A DNA stretch of 64,000 nucleotides from Pectobacterium polaris (GCF_002307355.1 NZ_CP017481.1:2666001-2730000); one strand, 5' to 3'; positions 1-10,321 are shown, counted from the first letter of the stretch. Notes: generated from the sequence alone by a model not told the origin. A program made the numbers and translations.

Positions 1-327
1 GCGATGTTTGAAAAAGTCAGCGTGCCAGTACTGGGCATCGTAGAGAATATGAGCGTACACATCTGTAGTAACTGTGGTCATCTGGAGCCGATCTTCGGCA
101 CGGGTGGTGCGCAGAAGCTGGCGGAAAAGTACCACTGTTCCCTGTTAGGTCAGCTTCCATTGCATATCTCCCTGCGTGAAGACCTTGACCGTGGCGAACC
201 GACGGTAGTCAGCCAGCCGGACAGCGAATTCACTTCTCTGTACCGCGAACTGGCGGGGCAGGTTGCCGCTCAGCTCTACTGGCAGGGTGACACGATTCCC
301 AGCGAAATTTCTTTCCGGGCGCTGTAA
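1..327 (+). CDS. mrp: Mrp/ApbC iron-sulfur cluster carrier ATPase, 3' part only
   Basis: C-terminal 108 codons of the P-loop scaffold/carrier Mrp (ApbC), which binds a 4Fe-4S cluster and delivers it to apoproteins in the cytosol. The fragment shows the family hallmarks: a PVLGIVENMS segment, the CxxC cluster ligands in CSNCG, GTGGAQKLAEKY, and the LLGQLPLHISLREDLDRG stretch. The Walker A part lies before the window, so the true start is not visible. Downstream genes follow the E. coli order (mrp, then udk-dcd-asmA). The product ends normally with a stop at 325-327. Confidence 0.95.
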   Translation, partial: AMFEKVSVPVLGIVENMSVHICSNCGHLEPIFGTGGAQKLAEKYHCSLLGQLPLHISLREDLDRGEPTVVSQPDSEFTSLYRELAGQVAAQLYWQGDTIPSEISFRAL

Positions 328-346
328 CGCTCCACCAGAGAGTAAT

Positions 347-368
347 AAGCCGGGCTCTGTCCCGGCTT
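347..368 (+). terminator. Hairpin after mrp
   Basis: AAGCCGGG and CCCGGCTT form a perfect 8-bp GC-rich stem with a 6-nt loop, 19 nt after the mrp stop. The T tract after it is weak (TTGATCC), so termination may be partial. Confidence 0.6.
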
Positions 369-514
369 GATCCTGCGCCAGCATGCGATTTCCCTCGTGC
401 GCAATACGCGGATAAGGGTGGCGTGAAGGGGGTAACTCCCTATAATTGCCGCGTCAAAGCGCCCGTTGGCGCATTCCCCTCTCTTTTATTTATGTTAATC
501 AGGTCGTTAATACC

Positions 515-1156
515 ATGACTGATCAGTCTCATCAGTGCGTCATCATCGGGATCTCAGGAGCATCCGCTTCGGGTAAAAGTCTTATTTCCAGCACCTTGTA
601 TCGAGAATTGCGCGATCAGGTTGGTGATCAGCATATCGGGGTGATATCTGAAGACAGTTATTATAAAGATCAAAGCCACCTGACGATGGAAGAGCGGGTA
701 AAAACTAACTATGACCACCCGAGCTCGATGGATCATAGTCTGCTACTCAAGCATTTGCAGATGCTGAAAGCGGGTCAGGCGATCGAAGTCCCGCAGTACA
801 GCTATGTCGAGCACACCCGCAAGCAGGAAACCGTGCATATCGAGCTGAAAAAGGTCATTATCCTGGAAGGCATCCTGCTGCTGACGGATGCGCGCCTGCG
901 CAGTGAGATGAATTTCTCTATTTTTGTCGATACACCGCTGGATATTTGCCTGCTGCGCCGTATGCGTCGCGACGTTAATGAGCGCGGGCGTTCAATGGAT
1001 TCCGTGATGGAACAGTATCAGAAGACCGTGCGCCCGATGTTCCTGCAATTTATCGAGCCCTCTAAGCAGTATGCCGACATTATTGTGCCGCGCGGCGGGA
1101 AAAACCGTATTGCGATTGATATTTTGAAAGCCAAGATAAGCCAGTTTTTTGAGTAG
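515..1156 (+). CDS. udk: Uridine kinase
   Basis: Phosphorylates uridine and cytidine with ATP or GTP in pyrimidine salvage. The 213-residue product from ATG 515 starts [22 protein letters not shown] and matches the length and most residues of E. coli Udk as I remember it. The Walker A is GASASGKS (about residues 15-22), and the family segments [26 protein letters not shown] and [13 protein letters not shown] are present. An in-frame upstream start at 446 would add 23 residues with no homology, so 515 is preferred. A TATAAT at 441-446 is a plausible -10 element for this gene. Confidence 0.97.
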   Translation: MTDQSHQCVIIGISGASASGKSLISSTLYRELRDQVGDQHIGVISEDSYYKDQSHLTMEERVKTNYDHPSSMDHSLLLKHLQMLKAGQAIEVPQYSYVEHTRKQETVHIELKKVIILEGILLLTDARLRSEMNFSIFVDTPLDICLLRRMRRDVNERGRSMDSVMEQYQKTVRPMFLQFIEPSKQYADIIVPRGGKNRIAIDILKAKISQFFE

Positions 1157-1159
1157 TCG

Positions 1160-1219
1160 ATACCCTAAATAATTCGCGTTGCAGAGCTAACGCGGAGGCA
1201 ACGTGCAGCATGATGGGTA
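1160..1219. repeat. Short palindromic repeat, reduced form of the 3763-3959 element
   Basis: Begins ATACCCTAAATAATTCGCG and ends CAGCATGATGGGTA. The ends are inverted relatives of each other (TACCC / GGGTA) and resemble both ends of the larger element after asmA. It looks like a short copy of the same dispersed intergenic palindromic family, in the udk-dcd gap. Confidence 0.6.
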
Positions 1220-1263
1220 GATGAGGTTTATCTGATAGATACCGGCGTCGAATGGAGAATAAG

Positions 1264-1845
1264 ATGAGACTGTGTGACCGTGACATTGAAGCCTGGCTGG
1301 ATGATGGCCGACTGGTGATTACGCCCCGTCCGCCTACTGAGAGAATCAGTGGTGCGACTGTTGATGTTCGTTTGGGAAATCAGTTTCGCGTCTTCCGCGG
1401 ACACACTGCGGCTTTCATTGACTTAAGCGGCCCGAAAGATGAAGTCAGCGCGGCGTTGGATCGCGTCATGAGTGATGAAATCAATTTGCCGGAAGGCGAG
1501 GCATTTTTCCTGCATCCGGGAGAATTAGCGTTGGCAGTGACGCTGGAGTCAGTCACGCTACCTGATAATTTAGTTGGCTGGTTGGATGGCCGTTCTTCGC
1601 TAGCGCGTCTAGGATTGATGGTTCATGTCACCGCACACCGCATCGATCCAGGTTGGCAAGGAAGAATTGTGCTGGAGTTCTATAATTCAGGTAAGTTGCC
1701 GTTGGCGTTACGCCCCGGCATGATGATTGGCGCTCTGAGTTTTGAACCGCTTTCCGGGCCGGCTGCTCGTCCTTACAACCGCCGTCAGGATGCCAAATAT
1801 AAAGACCAACAGGGTGCGGTCGCGAGCCGGATCGATAAAGACTAA
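1264..1845 (+). CDS. dcd: dCTP deaminase
   Basis: Converts dCTP to dUTP and ammonia, the main source of dUMP for thymidylate synthesis in enterics. From ATG 1264 the product is 193 residues, the same length as E. coli Dcd. It contains the characteristic [26 protein letters not shown] region (about residues 106-131), which includes the catalytic Glu-containing neighbourhood and the trimer-interface residues, and ends [10 protein letters not shown] as in E. coli. An in-frame ATG at 1252 would add four residues; 1264 fits the family start [13 protein letters not shown]. Confidence 0.97.
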   Translation: MRLCDRDIEAWLDDGRLVITPRPPTERISGATVDVRLGNQFRVFRGHTAAFIDLSGPKDEVSAALDRVMSDEINLPEGEAFFLHPGELALAVTLESVTLPDNLVGWLDGRSSLARLGLMVHVTAHRIDPGWQGRIVLEFYNSGKLPLALRPGMMIGALSFEPLSGPAARPYNRRQDAKYKDQQGAVASRIDKD

Positions 1846-1908
1846 GCGTCTGGCGACAGGCCTGTAAGGTAAAAAGCAGGTGGCCGTGCGTTTCGCAATG
1901 AGGATGGC

Positions 1909-3743
1909 ATGAGAAGATTTCTGACGACGCTGGCAATTCTGCTTGTGGTGGTTGTGGCAGGAATGACGGCCTTGGTCGTCCTGGTTAATCCCAATGACTT
2001 CCGCGCCTACATGGTGAAGCAGGTTGAGGAACGCAGCGGCTATCGCCTTCAATTGGATGGCGATCTGCGCTGGCATGTGTGGCCGCAGCTGAGCATATTA
2101 TCCGGTGGGATGTCGTTAAGCGCACCGGGTTCCAGCGCGCCTATCGTCAGCGCTGAGAACATGCGTCTTGATGTGCAACTGTGGCCGCTGCTGTCTCACA
2201 AACTGGCGGTCAAACAGGTGATGCTGAAAGGTGCCATTATTCGCCTGACGCCGGAAAGTGAAGCCAAACAGGCCAACAATGCGCCCATCGCCCCGACGGG
2301 ATCGCAGGCCCCATCCGAAGAACGGCACTGGCGGCTGGATATTGATAAGATAAAAGTCGCCGATAGCCTGTTGATTCTGCAACGCAGCAATAATGAACAG
2401 ATTAACGTGCGCGATATTAATCTTGCGATGGAGCAGAACGGCGACCGTCAGGTTAGCATCGAATTATCAAGCCGCATCAATCGCGATCAGCGCGATATTG
2501 CCTTCTCTCTTGCTGCAGATGTCGATTTGCTGCATTTCCCACAGCAGGTCAATGCCAATATTACCAAACTGGATTACCAGCTTCAGGGGGCAGGAATACC
2601 GGCAAACGGTATCAGTGGAACGGGGAGTGTCCAGGCAAGTTATCAACAGCAGCCTGAAAAAATCACGTTTAGCCAGCTTTCACTCAATACCAATAACAGC
2701 CAACTGTCGGGTGCCGGTAGTGTCACGCTGGGGATATCCCCCATTACGAATTGGATCTGTTGTCTGAGAAGTTGGATTTGGATTCCCTACTGGGGATCGC
2801 GTCGGTAAAAGAGAACAATGCCGCTGTCGTGCCAGCTAAATCATCAGCCCCTGTGATTTCAAATGAAAGCGGGTTAGCCAAGCCAGAAGACAGCTTACAG
2901 ACATTCACTGCGCGTCTGTCGCTACAGGCCGCGACGCTGATCTACCGTGGACTTGATGTCCGCCAATTTATGCTACGGGCAGACAATCAGCCAGGGCTGC
3001 TGGATGTGGCGACCTTGAGTGGTGAACTGGGTGGTGGACATTTCTCATTGCCCGGTAAAGTTGTGACGAAGTCATCAACCAACATCACATTACGGCCAGA
3101 CCTCAAGGATGTTGAGTTATCTCAGTTGATGTCCGCATTTGCGCTGCCTGCCGAGACGGTCAGTGGGAAATTGTCGATGGCAGGACAGTTCAGCGGCAAT
3201 AGCTTTGCGCTACCTGCGTTGCTCCAGCAGTGGCAGGGAACGGCGACACTGCAAGCCGATAATGTCCGCGTGCAGGGTTTGAATATCCAGCAAATGGTGC
3301 AGATGGCCGTGGCGCGTAGCAACGGAAATGTGCGAGGACAAGAGCGCTACGAGCGTTACACTGAGCTGCAACAGCTGACCGGGAAAGTACAACTGAATGC
3401 GGGTAAGTTACGTCTTACCGATCTCACTGGCCGCTCAGAGCTTCTGTCGCTTAGTGGTGTTGGACAATTCGATTTGCCAGCCCAGACGTGTGACGTCAAT
3501 TTGAATGTCTCTATCACGCAAGGGTGGCAGGGAGATGAGCAACTGGTCAGCGTATTGAAAAACACGGCAATCCCCTTACGCGTCTATGGTGAGTGGGATA
3601 AATTGAATTACCAATTACAGGTAGATCAGCTGCTGCGTAAACGCCTGCAGGACGAGCTGAAGAAACGCCTGAATGACTGGTCCAGCCAAAATCAGCAAAG
3701 TCAGAAGGGTAAGGACCTGAAGCAACTCCTCGATCGCCTTTAA
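1909..3743 (+). pseudogene. asmA: AsmA, assembly-associated envelope protein, broken by a one-base frameshift
   Basis: AsmA is an inner-membrane-anchored, mostly periplasmic protein of the AsmA/TamB/VPS13-like repeat family, linked to outer-membrane lipid homeostasis. The first part (1909 to about 2740) has the N-terminal membrane segment and the family signature NPNDFRAYMVKQVEERSGYRLQLDGDL. The second part resumes in another frame at about 2740 and runs to 3743 with GKLRLTDLTGRSELLSLSGVGQFDLPAQ. Reading through with one extra base near the CCCCC run at 2738-2742 gives a continuous protein of about 611 residues, close to the roughly 617 of E. coli AsmA. The break is therefore a single-base loss (real mutation or sequencing error) and not two separate genes. 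The gene sits in its usual place after dcd. Confidence 0.9.
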
Positions 3744-3762
3744 TTTTCTAAATACGCCGATT

Positions 3763-3959
3763 TATACCCTAAAGAATTCGAGTTTCAGGAAGGCGGCAAG
3801 GTAAGGACAAATTCGTCGGGAACGAATTTGACTAGCCAACGGCTGGCCTCCTGTGAGAGACAGGATGTCTCTCATTTCATCCCGATGAGCTTACTCAGGT
3901 AAGTGATTCGGGTGAGTAACGCAGCCAACGCACATGCAACTTGAAGTATGACGGGTATA
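3763..3959. repeat. 197-bp dispersed intergenic element with inverted ends
   Basis: The left end TATACCCTAAAGAATTCGAG and the reverse complement of the right end (TATACCCGTCATACTTCAAG) share TATACCC and further matches (A-TTC-AGTT-CA). No coding potential is visible. It fills most of the asmA-dcuC gap (3744-4199) and looks like a MITE-like or ERIC-like element of enterobacteria. The remaining 240 nt before dcuC are AT-rich and probably hold the dcuC promoter, but I see no clear operator. Confidence 0.65.
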
Positions 3960-4199
3960 GTCGGTTTGCTGATTCCTGTCAGCAAACCGGCAGCTTCTCG
4001 CTAACATTTTCCTCTGTTTGTCATCCTCCTCCAGACTGGCTATGTGCTCGGTGTCTCTTTTTTAACGCCGAATGTTAATATTTTTCTCTTTTTTTATTTT
4101 CTAAAGCAGTAAACTTCGCTCCCTGTTTTCGGTGCGGGACTATTCCGCTGCCGGGGAATTTCTGTCAGATAATTTATTACTCAGGTATCGAAACCCACT

Positions 4200-5552
4200 A
4201 TGCTCGAACTTTTGATTGGTGTTGCTGTAACGATTCTGGTTGGTCGTTACATTATAAAAGGTTACTCCGCAACGGGCGTGTTGCTGGTAGGGGGCCTCTT
4301 ACTTTTGGCAGTCAGTGCCATGCTGGGGAAAAACGTATTACCAGCCAGCGCGAAGGCGACGGGCTGGAGCGCAACGGATATTGTTGAATACGTAAAAATT
4401 TTGCTGATGAGCCGCGGTGGCGATCTCGGCATGATGATTATGGTGCTGTGTGGATTTGCGGCTTATATGACGCATATCGGTGCTAATGATGTCGTCGTGA
4501 AGCTGGTTTCTCGTCCGCTGAAAATGATTAACTCGCCTTACTTACTGATGATTGCGGCCTATTTTGTCGCCTGTCTGATGTCGTTGGCGGTGTCATCGGC
4601 CACGGGATTAGGTGTGCTGTTGATGGCAACGCTGTTCCCCGTCATGGTGAACGTCGGTATTAGCCGCGGTGCCGCTGCTGCAATTTGTGCCTCCCCTGTG
4701 GCGCTGATCCTGTCGCCGACCTCGGGTGATGTGGTGCTTGCTGCACAGGCATCGCAGATGAAATTAGTGGATTTTGCCTTTAAAGCCACGCTGCCTATTT
4801 CTATCATGGCGATCGTGTGCATGGCCGTCGCGCATTTCTTCTGGCAGCGCTATCTGGATAACAAAGCGAATGTCAGCCATGAGATTCTGGACGTCAGCGA
4901 GATCACGACGGATGCTCCGCGTTTTTATGCCATTCTGCCGTTTACGCCGATCATGGGTGTACTCGTGTTTGATGGTAAATGGGGGCCGGAACTCCACATT
5001 ATCACCGTACTGGTTATCTGTATGGTGCTGGCCGCAGTGCTGGAATTTGTCCGTTCGTTCAGTGCGAAAAAAGTGTTTGATGGGTTGGATGTGGCTTACC
5101 GTGGGATGGCCGATGCCTTCTCTAGCGTCGTCATCCTGTTGGTTGCAGCCGGTGTCTTTGCTCAGGGTCTTGGCACTATTGGCTTTATCAGCGGCCTGAT
5201 TGGTCTTGCGCAGTCATTCGGCAGCGGCGGGTTGGTGATTATGCTGGTACTGGTCGCGATCACGATGTTGGCTGCGATGACAACAGGCTCGGGTAATGCG
5301 CCGTTCTATGCGTTTGTTGAGCTGATTCCAAAGCTGGCGTCGCAAATGGGTATCAACCCTGCCTATCTGGCTATTCCTATGCTTCAGGCTTCCAACTTGG
5401 GCCGTACCATTTCTCCAGTATCCGGTGTAGTCGTTGCGGTCGCCGGGATGGCGAAAATATCGCCGTTTGAGGTGGTTAAGCGCACATCAGTTCCGGTTTT
5501 GGTTGGGCTGATTGTGGTGGTGGTTGCTACAGAAATTATGGTGCCTGCCTGA
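4200..5552 (+). CDS. dcuC: Anaerobic C4-dicarboxylate transporter DcuC
   Basis: Inner-membrane carrier of the DcuC family, in E. coli a succinate efflux and fumarate/succinate exchange system used during anaerobic growth. The 450-residue product is hydrophobic throughout, with about 12 predicted membrane segments. It is nearly identical to E. coli DcuC over long stretches (YVKILLMSRGGDLGMMIM, CLMSLAVSSATGLGVLLM, GISRGAAAAICASP, TTGSGNAPFYAFVE, MLQASNLGRT). The C terminus stops at TEIMVPA, about a dozen residues short of the E. coli protein. It lies between asmA and yegH, unlike in E. coli, so it is a lineage-specific insertion into a conserved gene order. Confidence 0.95.
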   Translation: MLELLIGVAVTILVGRYIIKGYSATGVLLVGGLLLLAVSAMLGKNVLPASAKATGWSATDIVEYVKILLMSRGGDLGMMIMVLCGFAAYMTHIGANDVVVKLVSRPLKMINSPYLLMIAAYFVACLMSLAVSSATGLGVLLMATLFPVMVNVGISRGAAAAICASPVALILSPTSGDVVLAAQASQMKLVDFAFKATLPISIMAIVCMAVAHFFWQRYLDNKANVSHEILDVSEITTDAPRFYAILPFTPIMGVLVFDGKWGPELHIITVLVICMVLAAVLEFVRSFSAKKVFDGLDVAYRGMADAFSSVVILLVAAGVFAQGLGTIGFISGLIGLAQSFGSGGLVIMLVLVAITMLAAMTTGSGNAPFYAFVELIPKLASQMGINPAYLAIPMLQASNLGRTISPVSGVVVAVAGMAKISPFEVVKRTSVPVLVGLIVVVVATEIMVPA

Positions 5553-5565
5553 TAGATCACAGAAA

Positions 5566-5594
5566 ACAGCCCCTATTGAACGGAAAGGGGCTGT
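5566..5594 (-). terminator. Terminator between convergent dcuC and yegH
   Basis: ACAGCCCCT and AGGGGCTGT form a perfect 9-bp stem. Read on the minus strand, the stem is followed by TTTTCTGTG, so it best serves yegH. The plus-strand side lacks a T run but may still act on dcuC transcripts. Confidence 0.8.
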
Positions 5595-5635
5595 AGAGAT
5601 GAATGCGGTGCTGAGCATAGCCTAAGGCACCGCTA

Positions 5636-7222
5636 TCACACTTCAAAATCAGTCTGTGGCTCGTTGTTCGGTGTGATGCGGACTTCCACGATACGATGGC
5701 TCTCCACCGCCAGGATAGTGAACTGATAGCTATCAATTGATAATGTATCGCCCACCTGTGGAACCCGCTGCGCGTGCTCCATCAACAACCCTGCCAACGT
5801 GTAGTATTCGCGCTTTTCATCCAGCGTCAGCGGAACATACATCGTTAAGTCTTCCAGCGGAATATAGCCATTTACGGTCCAACTGCCGTCGTCATTCTGC
5901 TGAATGCTGTGGCGCGCATCACGATCTTCCCCTTCGCGCGGCAGGTTGCCGGCAATGGTTTCCATCACGTCGCTTAATGTAACTATTCCTTCCATCGAAC
6001 CGAATTCATCAACGACAAACGCAAAGTGCGTTCGCGCTTCTCTAAACTGTTCCAAAGCCTGTAAAAGTGAAAGCTGTTCGGGAAAGACCAGCGGCTGACG
6101 AATCAGAATACGTGGATTGAATGGCTCGCGGTTTAGCTGCTGCTGGAGTAAATCGGCAACATGTACGATACCCAACGGTTCATCGGAGGTATTACTGTCG
6201 GTTACCACCAGTCTGGAATGCTGGTTGGTCGTTAACAGTTTAGCGAGCGCATCCTGTGTAATATCCAGCTCAACCGAGTCGATGTCATGCCGCGACGTCA
6301 TAATACTGCTGATGGTTCGCTGTGCCAGCCCCAATACCCGCTTTATCATCCGGCGTTCCTGAATATTGAAGACTTCCTGACCTGCCCGGGTGTTGTCTGC
6401 AATCATCGATGAGGTTTGATTGTCCAGTTCTGCTTCTTCATGGTTACCGCGCAAGATACGCAAAACCACTTCCGCGGTGCGCTGGCGTAGTGGAACCGAG
6501 GAAGAAAGAAAGCGCCGACGGTTGAATAGGGAGACCTGATTCAACATCTCAATCATCACCGAGAAACCTATCGCGGCGTAAAGGTAGCCTTTAGGGATGT
6601 GATAACCAAAGGCGTCTGCGACCAAACTGAAACCAATCATCAGCAGGAAGCTGAGACACAGGATAACGATGGTCGGGTGTTCAGCGACAAAACGGGTCAG
6701 TGGCTTGCTGGCCAGCAGCATCAGGAAAATAGCGATGGTCACGGCGGACATCATGACCAGCAGGTGATCGGTCATGCCGACGGCGGTAATCACGGAGTCC
6801 AATGAGAATATGGCGTCCAGTACCACAATTTGTGCCACTACCGGCCAGAAACGGGCACCTTTACGTTGGGCTTGCTGCTCCTCATCTTTTCCTTCGAGAC
6901 GTTCGTTGAGTTCCATGGTGGCTTTAAAGAGTAGAAACAGCCCTCCAACCAGCATGATGACATCGCGAGCGCTGAATGTGTGCCCAAGGAACGTGAAGAG
7001 GGGGGTAGTCAAAGACACCAGCCACGAAATAGACGCCAACAGGCCCAGGCGCATAATCAGGGCAAGTAACAGACCGACGACTCTGGCTTTATCGCGTTGT
7101 TCTTTTGGTAGTTTCTCAGCCAGAATGGCAATGAAGATAAGATTATCAATGCCCAGAACCAGTTCCAGGACAACCAGCGTGGTCAACCCGGCCCATATCG
7201 TTGGATCAGCGATCCACTCCAT
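5636..7222 (-). CDS. yegH: TerC-family membrane protein with CBS and CorC/HlyC domains
   Basis: 528-residue membrane protein of the YegH/YoaE type; E. coli YegH is about 527 residues. The N-terminal 240 residues are TerC-like with several membrane helices and the acidic motifs [11 protein letters not shown] and [17 protein letters not shown]. Paired CBS domains follow (about 310-430, [14 protein letters not shown] and [24 protein letters not shown]), then a C-terminal transporter-associated CorC/HlyC domain. The molecular function is not established; metal-ion handling is suspected for the family. ATG 7222 ([13 protein letters not shown]) is the E. coli start, preceded by AAAGAGAT; an upstream in-frame extension to 7354 has no homology. 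As in E. coli it lies next to the polysaccharide locus, pointing away from it. Confidence 0.93.
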   Translation of the reverse strand: MEWIADPTIWAGLTTLVVLELVLGIDNLIFIAILAEKLPKEQRDKARVVGLLLALIMRLGLLASISWLVSLTTPLFTFLGHTFSARDVIMLVGGLFLLFKATMELNERLEGKDEEQQAQRKGARFWPVVAQIVVLDAIFSLDSVITAVGMTDHLLVMMSAVTIAIFLMLLASKPLTRFVAEHPTIVILCLSFLLMIGFSLVADAFGYHIPKGYLYAAIGFSVMIEMLNQVSLFNRRRFLSSSVPLRQRTAEVVLRILRGNHEEAELDNQTSSMIADNTRAGQEVFNIQERRMIKRVLGLAQRTISSIMTSRHDIDSVELDITQDALAKLLTTNQHSRLVVTDSNTSDEPLGIVHVADLLQQQLNREPFNPRILIRQPLVFPEQLSLLQALEQFREARTHFAFVVDEFGSMEGIVTLSDVMETIAGNLPREGEDRDARHSIQQNDDGSWTVNGYIPLEDLTMYVPLTLDEKREYYTLAGLLMEHAQRVPQVGDTLSIDSYQFTILAVESHRIVEVRITPNNEPQTDFEV

Positions 7223-7889
7223 ATCTCTTTTTTCACCTTTAAATGAACATAACCTCGATAGCGTATCAGGGCAGGCACAGATGAACCAGAATTTGCAGGG
7301 ATATTCTTTGTTTTTGACTAGGCTAATACGTCTGTAGATAGCCTGTTTACCCATAGTTTATCCCGATTTTACGCGGCAGTCGGTCATTCCCGAATGTTGT
7401 TGATGCGTTGCTGAAAACCGCGTGAAAAAGCATCGATAGGCAAGATTTTCAGAATTATGAGCGGGATAGCGCGCGTTAGTATTTGATAGTGTTGGTAGAC
7501 AACGCATAGAATAGCGTGCCGATTTAACAGGATTTTTACGACAGGGAGGCTTAAATTTTTGCTATGATTTTTTATTCGCAGCTTACCACTTCCAGCAAAG
7601 ATGGCTTTCAGGCTGCTGGCGTATTGGGTAAAGCGAAGTGCGTAGTCTTATTCTGAAAAGCTCGTCTTGGAAGATCTTCTCCTTGTGCTCTTCGCTTCGT
7701 CGTCAATACTATTGGGGTGAAAAATTGGCTTTGTCGACTTGGTTATATTTTTATAAATAAACATATTGATGAGTAATATTTTGTTAGCAATGTCAGTTGG
7801 CTAGCGAATCTATGAAGTATTTACACAAAAGCAGAAGGCTTACGGATCTGGGTATGTAGCCACAGGATGGTGTTCCGTACGTTGTTTGA
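7223..7889. other. Long non-coding leader/promoter region between yegH and the polysaccharide genes
   Basis: No credible gene. This AT-rich divergent region must hold the yegH promoter and the promoter of the polysaccharide operon, whose transcribed leader ends in the JUMPstart element. I could not identify a convincing RcsAB box or -35/-10 pair by eye. Confidence 0.6.
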
Positions 7890-7927
7890 CAGCGCATTGG
7901 TTGCTATAAGCCAAGGGCGGTAGCGTG
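7890..7927 (+). promoter_or_regulatory. JUMPstart element with ops site for RfaH
   Basis: CAGCGCATTGGTTGCTATAA followed by GCCAAGGGCGGTAGCGTG closely follows the enterobacterial JUMPstart consensus. The 12-base ops core GGCGGTAGCGTG is at 7916-7927. In the transcribed leader, ops pauses RNA polymerase and recruits the NusG paralogue RfaH, which lets transcription run through long polysaccharide operons. It lies 44 nt before the first gene (7972) and predicts RfaH dependence of the whole cluster. Confidence 0.93.
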
Positions 7928-7971
7928 TCTGATGCAAAACATTCACATAACGGGTTGATGATGGTGCAAAA

Positions 7972-9051
7972 ATGCAAGAATTCATGGTGGTTTTCCTGAG
8001 TGCGTTTATTGCGTTGTTTCTGGCAAGAAAAGTAGCAATAAAAGTCGGGCTGGTGGACAAACCTAATGAGCGCAAGAGACACCGTGGTCATATTCCACTT
8101 GTTGGCGGTGTTTCTATCTATATGGCCCTGTGGGTTATGTATATTTTTGATCCTGCATGGCTCCCCGACTTCTCTCTTTACATGGTTTGTGCGACGGCAT
8201 TGCTCGTAGTAGGTGTTTTAGATGATCGTTTTGATCTTCCTGTGCTTCCGCGTGTTGGCTTACAAGCACTTGTCGCAGGTTTGATGATGTATTCTGGTTT
8301 ATACCTTATCAGCCTTGGTCATGTGTTGTTCGGCTATGAGCTGTTTCTGGGGATCTTTGGTTACACCGTTACTCTATTTGCGGTATGGGGCGCGATTAAT
8401 GCTTTCAACATGGTTGATGGTATTGATGGCTTACTCGGGGCGCTTTCTTGCGTTACGTTTGGTGCGCTAGCTGTTGTTTTTTACCTTGGTGGGCGCCATG
8501 AATTAGCACAATGGAGTCTCTGCCTGCTAGCTGCGACACTGCCTTATATCCTATTGAATCTTGGTGTTCCGTGGGGACTGAAGTTTAAAGTATTCATGGG
8601 AGATGCCGGAAGCACGCTCATCGGCTTTACCGTTATCTGGCTGCTAGTGCTCGCAACGCAAGGCAAAGAGGCGATAATCCGCCCAGTAACGGCATTGTGG
8701 CTGATCGCTGTTCCTTTAATGGATATGGTGACGATCATGGTGCGCCGTATTCGCAGAGGTGATAGCCCCTTCAAACCCGATCGTGAGCATTTACATCATA
8801 TTTTGATGCGTGCAGGATTGAGCTCTCGACAATCTTTGCTCGCAATTGTTTTGGCGGCTTTGTTTCTTGCCGCAGTGGGTATTATTGGTGAGCTTAGCGG
8901 TGTGATGGAACCCATAATGCTGAGCGCATTTCTGGTGATTTTTGTTGGCTATTTTTGGTCAATTACCCGAATATGGCGTCTACTGACGTGGTTTCGGCGT
9001 AGTAGCCATAGACATGTTGCTGTTGCGGAGAAAATGGAGCAACGGCGCTAA
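7972..9051 (+). CDS. WecA-family polyprenyl-phosphate GlcNAc-1-phosphate transferase
   Basis: Initiating transferase of the polysaccharide: moves GlcNAc-1-P (or a related HexNAc-1-P) from the UDP sugar to undecaprenyl phosphate at the inner membrane. The 359-residue protein has about 11 membrane helices and the MraY/WecA family motifs: ARKVAIKVGLVDKPNERKRH at the N terminus, VVGVLDDRFDLP (metal-binding Asp pair), NAFNMVDGIDGLLG, KVFMGDAGSTLIGF, and the His-rich DREHLHHILMRAG. It resembles E. coli WecA throughout. The housekeeping wecA normally sits in the enterobacterial common antigen cluster, so this is probably a dedicated paralogue. First gene after the JUMPstart. Confidence 0.9.
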   Translation: MQEFMVVFLSAFIALFLARKVAIKVGLVDKPNERKRHRGHIPLVGGVSIYMALWVMYIFDPAWLPDFSLYMVCATALLVVGVLDDRFDLPVLPRVGLQALVAGLMMYSGLYLISLGHVLFGYELFLGIFGYTVTLFAVWGAINAFNMVDGIDGLLGALSCVTFGALAVVFYLGGRHELAQWSLCLLAATLPYILLNLGVPWGLKFKVFMGDAGSTLIGFTVIWLLVLATQGKEAIIRPVTALWLIAVPLMDMVTIMVRRIRRGDSPFKPDREHLHHILMRAGLSSRQSLLAIVLAALFLAAVGIIGELSGVMEPIMLSAFLVIFVGYFWSITRIWRLLTWFRRSSHRHVAVAEKMEQRR

Positions 9052-9176
9052 TGCAATGAATTAGCTGTTTTTTACGTCCCACTCTGCGGGTTTATTCGAA
9101 TAAAAATCCTCTATAATAACGAGTTATTTTGTAGGGATTTGCGCGACATTTAATCATAAGCGATGGCATAAACAGG

Positions 9177-10313
9177 ATGATAAAGCACAAATTGAAATTG
9201 ATGGCAATGGTGGTGTCTGTAGCTTTTCTGAGCGGCTGTACCCTAATTCCCGGTAGCCATCTTTCTACGAGTGGTAAAGAGGTAGTCGAGCAGCAAGATG
9301 CTGATTTTAATATTGATAAATTAGTTAATGTTTATCCACTAACACCTTATTTAGTGGATAAAATGCGGCCGAAGCCATTGATTGCGCAAACCAACCCTGC
9401 GTTGGAACGTGAACTACAGCAGTATGAATACCGCATTGGTATTGGCGATGTCATCATGGTTACCGTGTGGGATCACCCTGAGTTGACAACACCTGCGGGT
9501 ACATATCGTACTGCGGCTGATACAGGTAACTGGGTGCACTCCGACGGCACAATCTTCTACCCCTATATTGGTAAGGTAAAAGTTGCGGGTAAAACGGTAA
9601 CTGAGGTTCGTGAAGAAGTTACATCCCGCTTGGCTACCTATATCGAATCTCCGCAGGTTGATGTCAGTATAGCGGCTTTCCGTTCCCAGAAAGCTTATGT
9701 TACGGGGGAGGTGAAAACCTCTGGTGAACAATCTATTACTAACGTGCCGTTAACTATCCTAGACGCAATTAACAAGGCGGGTGGGTTAAGCGAAAATGCA
9801 GACTGGCGCAATATTATTTTAACCCATAACGGTCAGGAAAAACGCATTTCTCTTCAGGCGCTGATGCAAAACGGTGACCTATCTCAGAATACTCTGCTCT
9901 ACCCTGGTGACATTCTCTATATTCCACGTAATGACGACTTGAAAGTGTTTGTTATGGGCGAGGTTAAAAAGCAAACCACGCTTAAAATGGACCGAAGCGG
10001 TATGACACTAACCGAAGCGCTTGGTAATGCTGAAGGGATAGATCAAACGTTGGCTGATGCAACAGGCGTGTTTGTTATTCGTCCTCTTCGAGGAACTCAG
10101 GGACCAAAGTTAGCGAATATTTATCAACTTAATGCCGCCGATGCAACTTCCCTCGTCATGGGTGCTGAGTTCCAATTACAGCCTTATGATGTCGTTTATG
10201 TTACCACTGCGCCGATTGCTCGTTGGAACCGTTTGATTTCACAGCTTGCACCAACTATCTCAGCCTTTAATGATCTTAGTGAAGGTAGCTTGCGTGTTCG
10301 CACTTGGCCATAG
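9177..10313 (+). CDS. wza: Wza outer-membrane polysaccharide export lipoprotein
   Basis: Forms the octameric outer-membrane channel for high-molecular-weight polysaccharide. 378 residues (E. coli Wza 379). The N terminus [21 protein letters not shown] ends in a lipobox (LSGC, Cys 21). Then follow the polysaccharide export domain ([19 protein letters not shown]), two SLBB-type domains ([16 protein letters not shown]) and the C-terminal amphipathic barrel helix with [24 protein letters not shown]. It leads wzb and wzc in the standard order. Confidence 0.96.
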   Translation: MIKHKLKLMAMVVSVAFLSGCTLIPGSHLSTSGKEVVEQQDADFNIDKLVNVYPLTPYLVDKMRPKPLIAQTNPALERELQQYEYRIGIGDVIMVTVWDHPELTTPAGTYRTAADTGNWVHSDGTIFYPYIGKVKVAGKTVTEVREEVTSRLATYIESPQVDVSIAAFRSQKAYVTGEVKTSGEQSITNVPLTILDAINKAGGLSENADWRNIILTHNGQEKRISLQALMQNGDLSQNTLLYPGDILYIPRNDDLKVFVMGEVKKQTTLKMDRSGMTLTEALGNAEGIDQTLADATGVFVIRPLRGTQGPKLANIYQLNAADATSLVMGAEFQLQPYDVVYVTTAPIARWNRLISQLAPTISAFNDLSEGSLRVRTWP

Positions 10314-10321
10314 AGATAATT

